This document shows, piece after piece, positions 6,124-11,372 of a DNA stretch of 11,372 bases. Origin of the DNA: CALZFJ01 sp964459845 (GTDB lineage: Bacteria; Bacteroidota; Bacteroidia; Bacteroidales; Muribaculaceae); NCBI GenBank assembly GCA_964459845.1, contig CAYWOC010000048.1:1-11372 (forward strand), in the 5' to 3' direction. The notes under the pieces are model-generated. The model searched no databases. It was not told the DNA's origin and saw only the letters and a list, made by a program, of their open reading frames with translations. Numbering within the stretch: the stretch's first letter is position 1; each line of letters starts with the position of its first letter. The position numbers and the translations under genes are program-made.

Positions 6124-6885
6124 TTAATATAAGTTCTTGATGCTGTTGGCACCTTCAGTGGCGAAATCAACTGCTGCCACCGAGTGTATCTCGGCAGAGT
6201 CGAATGTCGGTATGCCGAGGTCGGCCTGCGTGATAAGCAGAGGAATCTCGGTGCATCCGAGGATAACACCCTCGCCACCTTCGTCCACAAGACGGCGAAT
6301 GATTCGCTTGTATCCCTCACGCGAATGTTCCACCACGATGTCGTTGCACAGCTCGTCGAAAATCACATCATTGATGTAGTCACGTTCCTCAAGAGTTGGC
6401 AGCAGCACCTCAAGACCGAATTTTTCTTCAAGTTTATTCTTATAGAAACCGTCTTCCATAGTGTGCTTGGTGCCGAGCAGGATGATTTTCTTCAGACCCT
6501 TCTTCACAATCTCATTGCCTACGGCATCGATAATGTTGAGTACGCATATCCCCACTTTTTCCTCAATCACGCCAGCAAGAGAATTAAGTGTATTGGAAGC
6601 GATGACAATCACATCGGCGCCACCGGCTTTAAGCCGCTCGGCGGCATCAATCATTGTGGCGGTCATCATGGTCCAGTCGCCCTTGGCGGCTTGACGCTCC
6701 TGTTCGGCAAACGCATGGAATGGGATTGAGTACATAAGCACGTTGGCAGAATATAGTGAGCCGAAGCGGTCGCGCATGATTTCATTCATTCGGCGATAAT
6801 AAGTGGCAGATGAAGCCCAGCTCACACCGCCAATCACACCGATAACCTTGCATACGCTATCTTTCAAGTATTCTTTTTGTTCCAT
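6124..6885 (-). CDS. Aspartate/glutamate racemase family protein with Ser in place of the first catalytic Cys
   Basis: A 253-residue protein of the Asp/Glu/hydantoin racemase superfamily, which interconverts L- and D-amino acids by a two-base, cofactor-free mechanism. It has the start signature VIGVIGGVSWASSATYYRRMN, the first active-site loop VIASNTLN (S97 where most members have Cys in CNT), and the second loop ILGCTEIPLL with C211 intact. The length fits the family. E. coli YgeA has Thr at the first position paired with Cys and is a broad-specificity racemase, so S97/C211 may still be active with altered preference; the substrate is unknown. The protein is likely cytoplasmic, with no signal peptide. 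It is the first gene of a minus-strand group, transcribed from a strong promoter at 6956-6986. Confidence 0.88.
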   Translation of the reverse strand: MEQKEYLKDSVCKVIGVIGGVSWASSATYYRRMNEIMRDRFGSLYSANVLMYSIPFHAFAEQERQAAKGDWTMMTATMIDAAERLKAGGADVIVIASNTLNSLAGVIEEKVGICVLNIIDAVGNEIVKKGLKKIILLGTKHTMEDGFYKNKLEEKFGLEVLLPTLEERDYINDVIFDELCNDIVVEHSREGYKRIIRRLVDEGGEGVILGCTEIPLLITQADLGIPTFDSAEIHSVAAVDFATEGANSIKNLY

Positions 6886-6955
6886 AAGAAAATAAGTTCC
6901 AAAATAAAAAATTTAAGTTATTCGTCGCCACGCACTTTAAGGGGTGAAGACAATG

Positions 6956-6986
6956 CAAATGTAGCGAATAATTATTTTGTTTCAAA
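6956..6986 (-). promoter_or_regulatory. Minus-strand promoter for the racemase gene
   Basis: On the minus strand, TTTG (6986-6983), a 19-bp spacer and TACATTTG (6963-6956) match the Bacteroidetes consensus in both boxes and in spacing. The start codon is about 70 bases downstream, at 6885. Confidence 0.75.
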
Positions 6987-7003
6987 ATTTAGATGTAAAT
7001 TTG
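6976..7003 (+). promoter_or_regulatory. Plus-strand promoter for purT
   Basis: TAAATTTG at 6996-7003 is a consensus -7 box. TTTG at 6976-6979 is 16 bp upstream, shorter than the normal spacing, so the -33 assignment is weak. Its upstream part overlaps that of the divergent racemase promoter. The start codon is at 7046. Confidence 0.65.
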
Positions 7004-7045
7004 CACATATAATTCTTATGTACCTAAAACAAACAATCTGAAAAT

Positions 7046-8245
7046 ATGGCAAAAATTGGTTCAGTTTCTACTTCTGTGGGTAGAAAAGCATTATTATTAG
7101 GTAGTGGAGAACTCGGCAAGGAAGTGGCAATAGAGCTTATGCGCCTCGGAGTGGAGGTGGTGGCTTGCGACAAATATGCAGGAGCTCCAGCCATGCAGGT
7201 GGCACACCGCTTCTATGTGTTCAATATGCTCGACGGAGCGAAACTGCGTGAGGTTATAGAGCTTGAGCGTCCCGACCACATAATTCCCGAGGTTGAGGCG
7301 ATAGCCACACCTACGCTTGTGGAACTTGAGAAAGAGGGCTATCATGTCACCCCCACAGCGCAAGCAGCATTGCTCACGATGAACCGTGAGGGAATACGCC
7401 GCCTTGCAGCCGAGAATCTTGGCATAAAGACATCGAAATATCAGTTCGCATCTACCGAGGAGGAATTCTTCGATGCGGTGAAGAATGTGGGCATTCCATG
7501 TGTGGTAAAGCCTATAATGAGTTCATCGGGTCATGGACAGAGCGTGGCGCGCAGCGAGACGGATATCGACAAATCTTGGCGCATAGCACAAGAGGGCGGA
7601 CGCGCAGGAGCCGGACGCGTGATTGTGGAAGGATTTGTGGATTTCGACTATGAAATCACTCTGCTCACAGTGCGCAGCGTGAGCGGCACCGAATTTTGCG
7701 AGCCTATAGGTCACATTCAGGTGGATGGCGACTACCGTTATTCATGGCAGCCACAAGCCATGACCGATTCGGCAAAGGCAAAAGCGCAAGATATAGCACG
7801 CAAAGTGACCGACGCACTCGGAGGCTATGGGATCTTTGGCGTGGAGATGTTCATCAAGGGCGATGACGTGATATTCAGCGAAGTGTCGCCACGTCCGCAC
7901 GACACTGGAATGGTGACAATGATTTCGCAAGACATGAGCGAATTTGCGCTCCATGCACGCGCGCTGCTCGGACTGCCAGTGCCGGCAATACGCTTCTATG
8001 GGCCATCGGCTTCGAGGGCCGTAGTGGTGGAAGGCGACACTGACCGCATCGTCATGGACAATCTTGAAAACGTGCTGAAAGAGCCGGGAACGCAGATGCG
8101 CATCTTCGGCAAGCCGGAAATCAAGGGGCATCGCCGCATGGGTGTGATACTTGCCACCGACGACAGCGTGGAGAAAGCCCGAGAAAAGGCTCAGCGCGCC
8201 TATGAAGCCTTGAAGGTGGAAGTGCTGCCACGAGAAAATAAATAA
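7046..8245 (+). CDS. purT: Formate-dependent phosphoribosylglycinamide formyltransferase (GAR transformylase 2)
   Basis: PurT converts formate, ATP and glycinamide ribonucleotide (GAR) to formyl-GAR, ADP and phosphate, the third step of purine synthesis, without folate. The 399-residue length fits a full PurT. The N-terminal preATP-grasp loop GSGELGKE starts at residue 19, and EVEAIATPTLVELE gives the substrate-contact segment. The ATP-grasp domain has the glycine-rich loop SSSGHGQS (159-166), the strand GVEMFIKGDDVIFSEV, and the metal/phosphate motif SPRPHDTGMVT from residue 281. The C-terminal segment KGHRRMGVILAT is typical. Use of formate fits an anaerobe that makes formate by pyruvate formate-lyase. 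The gene is monocistronic, with its own promoter and a terminator 50 bases after the stop. No key residue appears to be missing. Confidence 0.97.
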   Translation: MAKIGSVSTSVGRKALLLGSGELGKEVAIELMRLGVEVVACDKYAGAPAMQVAHRFYVFNMLDGAKLREVIELERPDHIIPEVEAIATPTLVELEKEGYHVTPTAQAALLTMNREGIRRLAAENLGIKTSKYQFASTEEEFFDAVKNVGIPCVVKPIMSSSGHGQSVARSETDIDKSWRIAQEGGRAGAGRVIVEGFVDFDYEITLLTVRSVSGTEFCEPIGHIQVDGDYRYSWQPQAMTDSAKAKAQDIARKVTDALGGYGIFGVEMFIKGDDVIFSEVSPRPHDTGMVTMISQDMSEFALHARALLGLPVPAIRFYGPSASRAVVVEGDTDRIVMDNLENVLKEPGTQMRIFGKPEIKGHRRMGVILATDDSVEKAREKAQRAYEALKVEVLPRENK

Positions 8246-8294
8246 TGTGACGTGCGCCCCGTGGTGTGCCATCATTGCTACTATAATTCATACA

Positions 8295-8344
8295 CCCCCA
8301 CAAATTGTGAAGCTCAGGCTTAAGCGCATTTGCGGGGGGCTTTT
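8295..8344 (+). terminator. Intrinsic terminator of purT
   Basis: CCCCC-A-CAAAT (8295-8305) pairs with ATTTG-C-GGGGG (8328-8338), one A/C mismatch in an otherwise continuous stem. An inner AAGC-TCAG-GCTT hairpin forms within the loop. The stem is followed by G, C and four T residues (8341-8344). Confidence 0.75.
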
Positions 8345-8435
8345 ATGAAAAACTGGCTACTAATGATGGCTACAATGGGGGATAGACTTTCGTAAATTGC
8401 CGCTGTATTTGAAAGAAAAAAGTTTAAAAATTTTA

Positions 8436-8494
8436 TTGAAAATGCAATTTTAGCAGATGTAATTTTGCTGGCATATAAAAAAGTTGTACATTTG
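8436..8494 (+). promoter_or_regulatory. Rho promoter, possibly two overlapping promoters
   Basis: The best match is TTTG (8464-8467), a 19-bp spacer and TACATTTG (8487-8494), with both boxes and the spacing at consensus. An upstream pair, TTG (8436-8438), 21-bp spacer and TAATTTTG (8460-8467), also fits; its -7 box reuses the -33 box of the first. The rho start at 8674 leaves a leader of about 170 bases. Between the purT terminator and this promoter I see nothing else. Confidence 0.75.
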
Positions 8495-8514
8495 CGGAGA
8501 AATTCAATGAAAAG

Positions 8515-8557
8515 GTCACGGCAGATGTTGTGAAAGTTGTTTTAATGCTGCTGTGAC
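8515..8557 (+). promoter_or_regulatory. Stem-loop in the long rho leader
   Basis: GTCACGGCAG (8515-8524) pairs with CTGCTGTGAC (8548-8557): ten pairs including one G-U, with a 23-nt loop. An alternative pairing, GATGT (8524-8528) with ACATC (8556-8560), shares bases with it, so two exclusive folds are possible. E. coli rho is controlled through its leader; control here is inference. Confidence 0.5.
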
Positions 8558-8673
8558 ATCCAATCAAAATTATCATAAAATTAAGTTTTTCAAAAACTGC
8601 GATTAAGTGTAGTATAGAACGTGCGTAAATACACTTGTGTGCGTGCTATATGTGAAATACATCAAATTTATTT

Positions 8674-10743
8674 ATGTACACCATTACCGAATTAAGTTCG
8701 AAGACTCATCCTGAGTTGAAAGCAATAGCTGAGTCTATGGGGCTGAAAGCCAGCGACAACGAAAGCATCGAAGATTTGGCGTATAAAATCTTGGATCAGC
8801 AGGCTATCGACAGCTCGAAGGCTACTGCCGCTAATATGCCCAAGAAGAAAGCTGCAAAGCCAAAGGCTGCAAAGGCAAAGAAGCCGGCTGCCGACAAGGT
8901 TAAGGCCAAAGAGGAAAAAGCAGATGCTGTCGCAGCCTCTTCTCAGGCTGAAGGCAAAGAATCGACTGCAAAAGAGAAGACTACGGGCAAAAAAGGAAAT
9001 GCCAAGAAGCCGGCGAAGGTATCGGCAGCAAAGGCTGACGAAGCAAAAACCGAGATAGCGGAACCTGCGCTGCCTCTTATGACAGAAGATGCCAAGGCTG
9101 CTGAAGAAGCCGCACCTAAGCGCGAGAGAAGAAAGCGCATGGTGAAGATTGATAATAAAAACAATCAGCCAGAAAATAGAGCGGCAGAAAACAATCCTGC
9201 CGAGAATGAGACAGCCCAAGCTCAACAATCGGATGTGCCGCAAGACGAGGCTGATGCTGCAAACAACGGAGCTGAGCCACTGGAGCAACAGCAACAGGGC
9301 AATGATGCCGAGTCTGTGCAAGCCGATGACGTGCAAGTCGCAGAACCTCGCAAGCCGTCCTTCTCGCTCGACTCATTTTTCAACACTGGCTCAAGAAAGA
9401 CATTTAAGCCGCGCTCGCAGCAAGAGCGCGAGGAGGCTGCTCGCCGTGCTGCTGAAGAAGCCCGCCGTGCTGCCGAGGAAGCTGCCAAAGCTCCGATTAT
9501 CATTCAAGAGCCGAAGGCTGAGCCGGTGGAGCCTGAGCCAAAACGCGGAAAACGCGGGAAAAACGCAAAGCAGGCAAAAGCACCTGTGCCAGCCGATGTG
9601 CAGATGCCGGAAGAACCATATAATTTTGACGGAATACTCCATGGCTCGGGTGTGCTTGAGGTGATGCCCGACGGATATGGATTCTTGCGGTCGTCAGACT
9701 ATAACTACCTGACTTCTCCCGACGACATTTATGTGTCGCAAAGCCAAATCAAGCTCAATGGCTTGAAGACAGGCGATGTGGTGGAAGGCACTATACGACC
9801 TCCAAAAGAGGGTGAAAAATATTTCCCTCTTTGCAAAGTGGATTTAATCAATGGTCGCACTCCCGATTTCGTACGCGACCGCATACCATTCGAGCATCTC
9901 GTTCCGCTGTTCCCAAATGAGAAATTCGACCTCACAAGCGGAAAAACTTGCAATATTGCTACTCGCGTGGTGGATATGTTTGCTCCTATCGGAAAAGGTC
10001 AGCGCGGTCTTATTGTGGCACCGCCAAAGACTGGTAAGACAGTGTTGCTCAAGGATATTGCAAATGCTATTTCAGAGAATCATCCTGATACTTACATGAT
10101 AATCCTTCTCATTGACGAACGTCCTGAGGAAGTTACAGACATGGCTCGCAGCGTGAATGCCGAGGTCATAGCCTCTACATTCGACGAGCCGGCAGAACGC
10201 CATGTGAAGATTGCAGGACTTGTGCTTGAAAAGGCAAAGCGAATGGTGGAATGTGGACATGATGTGGTGATTTTGCTTGACTCAATCACACGTCTTGCCC
10301 GTGCCTATAATACCGTTTCGCCGGCATCAGGCAAGATTTTGTCGGGTGGTGTGGATGCCAATGCGCTTCAGCGTCCGAAACGCTTCTTCGGAGCTGCCCG
10401 AAACATTGAAAACGGAGGTAGCCTGACGATTATAGCTACGGCTCTTATCGAGACCGGCTCGAAGATGGATGAGGTGATTTTCGAGGAATTTAAGGGTACA
10501 GGTAATATGGAGCTGCAGCTCGACCGCAAACTGTCGAACAAGCGCATATTCCCTGCTGTGGATATTATGGCTTCGAGTACCCGACGCGACGACTTGCTGC
10601 TGTCGCGCGACACCCTCAACCGCATGTGGATTCTGCGCCGCTTCTTGAGCGACCGCACTTCTATCGAGGCTATGGAATTTATGAAAGACCGCATGGAGCG
10701 CACCCGTTCAAATGAGGAACTTCTTCTCACGATGAACGACTGA
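8674..10743 (+). CDS. rho: Transcription termination factor Rho with long disordered N-terminal insertion
   Basis: A 689-residue hexameric RNA-dependent ATPase that terminates transcription; E. coli Rho is 419 residues. Residues 1 to about 46 are the Rho N-terminal helical domain (THPELKAIAESMGLK). Residues about 47-312 are a low-complexity insertion rich in Lys, Ala, Glu, Gln and Asn, including EEARRAAEEAAK repeats. Residues about 313-395 are the cold-shock-like RNA-binding domain with DGYGFLR at 333-339. The ATPase core has P-loop APPKTGKT (449-456), Walker B VVILLDSITR (531-540) and R-loop KGTGN (607-611). Rho of Bacteroides thetaiotaomicron has a comparable disordered region, reported to drive phase separation and gut fitness, so a similar role is likely here. 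The gene is transcribed alone, from a strong promoter with a structured leader. Confidence 0.98.
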   Translation: MYTITELSSKTHPELKAIAESMGLKASDNESIEDLAYKILDQQAIDSSKATAANMPKKKAAKPKAAKAKKPAADKVKAKEEKADAVAASSQAEGKESTAKEKTTGKKGNAKKPAKVSAAKADEAKTEIAEPALPLMTEDAKAAEEAAPKRERRKRMVKIDNKNNQPENRAAENNPAENETAQAQQSDVPQDEADAANNGAEPLEQQQQGNDAESVQADDVQVAEPRKPSFSLDSFFNTGSRKTFKPRSQQEREEAARRAAEEARRAAEEAAKAPIIIQEPKAEPVEPEPKRGKRGKNAKQAKAPVPADVQMPEEPYNFDGILHGSGVLEVMPDGYGFLRSSDYNYLTSPDDIYVSQSQIKLNGLKTGDVVEGTIRPPKEGEKYFPLCKVDLINGRTPDFVRDRIPFEHLVPLFPNEKFDLTSGKTCNIATRVVDMFAPIGKGQRGLIVAPPKTGKTVLLKDIANAISENHPDTYMIILLIDERPEEVTDMARSVNAEVIASTFDEPAERHVKIAGLVLEKAKRMVECGHDVVILLDSITRLARAYNTVSPASGKILSGGVDANALQRPKRFFGAARNIENGGSLTIIATALIETGSKMDEVIFEEFKGTGNMELQLDRKLSNKRIFPAVDIMASSTRRDDLLLSRDTLNRMWILRRFLSDRTSIEAMEFMKDRMERTRSNEELLLTMND

Positions 10744-10825
10744 TTTGCAAATCCTGATGACACTGCGATAGGAGGCTGAATAAAATAGCTTCGATGGCAA
10801 ATTCGGTCTTTTGTGAAAGCAGACA

Positions 10826-10846
10826 TTGCCGACGGCAAAAGTTTTT
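10826..10846 (+). terminator. Short terminator-like hairpin after rho
   Basis: TTGCC (10826-10830) pairs with GGCAA (10834-10838) across a 3-nt loop, followed by AAG and five T residues. An alternative outer pairing, CTTTTG (10808-10813) with CAAAAG (10836-10841), competes with it. It is weaker than the next hairpin. Confidence 0.4.
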
Positions 10847-10863
10847 ATAATTAATATAAATGA

Positions 10864-10908
10864 AATCGCCGAAATCCGTGATGGATTTTGGCGATTGTTT
10901 CTATTTTT
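10864..10908 (+). terminator. Strong intrinsic terminator downstream of rho
   Basis: AATCGCCGAAATCC (10864-10877) pairs with GGATTTTGGCGATT (10883-10896): 14 pairs with one G-U and a 5-nt loop. It is followed by GTTTCTATTTTT. It lies 120 bases after the rho stop. Confidence 0.85.
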
Positions 10909-11020
10909 AGGAGTGGCACAGTGGATTCTCGGTGATAATGTCGCTTTTTATCCGATTTCAGTGTGCATTTTCTTCATCAAAAAAACTTATAGAGATTATC
11001 TGCCATAAAATATAATTATG

Positions 11021-11028
11021 TAACTTTG
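11021..11028 (+). promoter_or_regulatory. Promoter -7 element upstream of the signal-peptide stub
   Basis: TAACTTTG matches TAnnTTTG. No clear TTTG lies at the expected -33 spacing. It is 58 bases before the ATG at 11087. Between the rho terminator and this box (10909-11020) I see no other feature. Confidence 0.45.
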
Positions 11029-11086
11029 TTTTTAGTAATCATTAAATTTACTTGCATCTGTAATTCGTTGAACTCACGTTAGAATA

Positions 11087-11161
11087 ATGATGAAAACACT
11101 TTTCTGTATCTTAGCGTTTTATATGGTCACAGCAAGTACCTCAGTTCGGGATAAGAAATAG
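11087..11161 (+). pseudogene. Signal-peptide stub of a probable exported protein, cut off next to an IS
   Basis: A 24-codon ORF starts MMKTLFCILAFYM and continues VTASTSVRDKK before a TAG. Positive N-terminus, hydrophobic core and small residues (TASTS) form a classic signal peptide with almost no mature part. Its stop lies just where the presumed insertion sequence begins. I infer that an IS inserted shortly after the signal-peptide region of a secreted-protein gene, whose remainder would be beyond the right edge. The alternative is a genuine tiny ORF or chance. The parent protein cannot be identified. Confidence 0.45.
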
Positions 11162-11172
11162 CTGTTAAAAAA

Positions 11173-11204
11173 TTTGGTAGTCTCACAAATATTTTGTATC
11201 TTTA
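11173..11204 (+). promoter_or_regulatory. Internal promoter of the insertion sequence
   Basis: TTTG (11173-11176), a 20-bp spacer and TATCTTTA (11197-11204) fit the Bacteroidetes pattern with one mismatch in the -7 box. It is 36 bases before the transposase start. Confidence 0.6.
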
Positions 11205-11239
11205 AAAATGAAAATCAATTAGTTACAAAAACATTTGAT

Positions 11240-11350
11240 ATGACTACCGATTACAAAGTTACAGAATTATTTTGTGTTATTGACGAGTTCTGCAAACATT
11301 TTGAAGCAGAAAACGCAGGAGGTAGGTTCAATTGGCAAGTGCAAATTTAG
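11240..11350 (+). pseudogene. IS982-like transposase N-terminus, interrupted by an early stop
   Basis: ATG at 11240 opens MTTDYKVTELFCVIDEFCKH, with the (V/I)TE(L/I)FC...D(D/E)FCK pattern that I recognise from IS982-family transposase N-termini. The frame ends at TAG 11348-11350 after 36 residues. The +1 frame stays open from about 11319 to the window edge (ending FSNLFEELT), so a small insertion or deletion near 11320-11345 may have broken the gene. A full transposase would be nearly 300 residues. The catalytic DDE residues would lie beyond the window, so the family call rests only on the N-terminus. Confidence 0.5.
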
Positions 11351-11372
11351 CAATTTGTTTGAAGAACTCACA

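Larger units (their letters stand above)
11162..11372 (+). mobile_element. Left part of an IS982-like insertion sequence (runs off the window)
   Basis: The region has an IS-style internal promoter and a short AT-rich leader, then an ORF whose first 26 residues resemble the N-terminus of Bacteroidetes IS982-family transposases. The left boundary is approximate, because the inverted repeats and target duplication cannot be compared without the right end. The strand is that of the transposase. Confidence 0.5.

Noticed and set aside
6012..6320. Longer N-terminus for the B3/B4 protein starting at 6320
   Set aside because: It would read antisense through the racemase 3' end and the intergenic hairpin. 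The family N-terminus begins at 6011.
6184..6729. 181-codon plus-strand open frame
   Set aside because: It is antisense to the racemase gene, which has clear active-site motifs. No domain or promoter is seen.
10826..11008. 60-codon ORF after rho
   Set aside because: It is read straight through two terminator-like hairpins and lacks a promoter or recognisable domain.

Overview
The window looks like chromosomal DNA from an anaerobic gut-type member of the order Bacteroidales, most likely Muribaculaceae or a close relative. The order-level call rests on four things. Promoters have the Bacteroidetes form (TAnnTTTG at -7, TTTG at -33). Start codons lack Shine-Dalgarno sequences. Rho carries a very long charged N-terminal insertion. 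There is a DUF3127 protein, and a secreted GHL10 protein with a C-terminal sorting-type domain. The family-level guess is inference from general appearance.

Layout, left to right. (1) 1-1830: a promoter-bearing repeat, then a secreted GHL10-family protein. (2) 1902-2394: a small OB-fold-like DUF3127 protein with an SSB-like acidic tip, closed by a strong terminator. (3) 2395-2975: a gene-poor, AT-rich stretch holding an isolated promoter with an inverted repeat, a four-copy 9-bp iteron array, and a second two-unit copy of the repeat seen at the window start. (4) 2976-4681: an operon of an MmcQ/YjbR protein and a DbpA-like DEAD-box helicase. (5) 4657-6885, minus strand: an Asp/Glu racemase-family protein, a stand-alone B3/B4 (PheRS editing-like) domain protein and a YciO-type YrdC-fold protein. 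The last one overlaps the helicase gene tail to tail. (6) 6886-8344: divergent overlapping promoters, purT and its terminator. (7) 8345-10908: the rho promoter, a structured leader, rho, and two terminator-like hairpins. (8) 10909-11372: a promoter and a 24-codon signal-peptide stub, followed by the left part of an IS982-like insertion sequence that runs off the window.

Most genes are ordinary housekeeping ones: purine synthesis with formate (purT), transcription termination (rho), RNA remodelling (helicase) and tRNA-related functions (YrdC-fold and B3/B4 proteins). I see no CRISPR array, rRNA, tRNA, prophage or defence island. The least explained material is non-coding: the shared two-promoter repeat with covarying stems, the 9-bp iterons, and the isolated promoter at about 2595. 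The window also shows a probable IS interruption of a secreted-protein gene downstream of rho.
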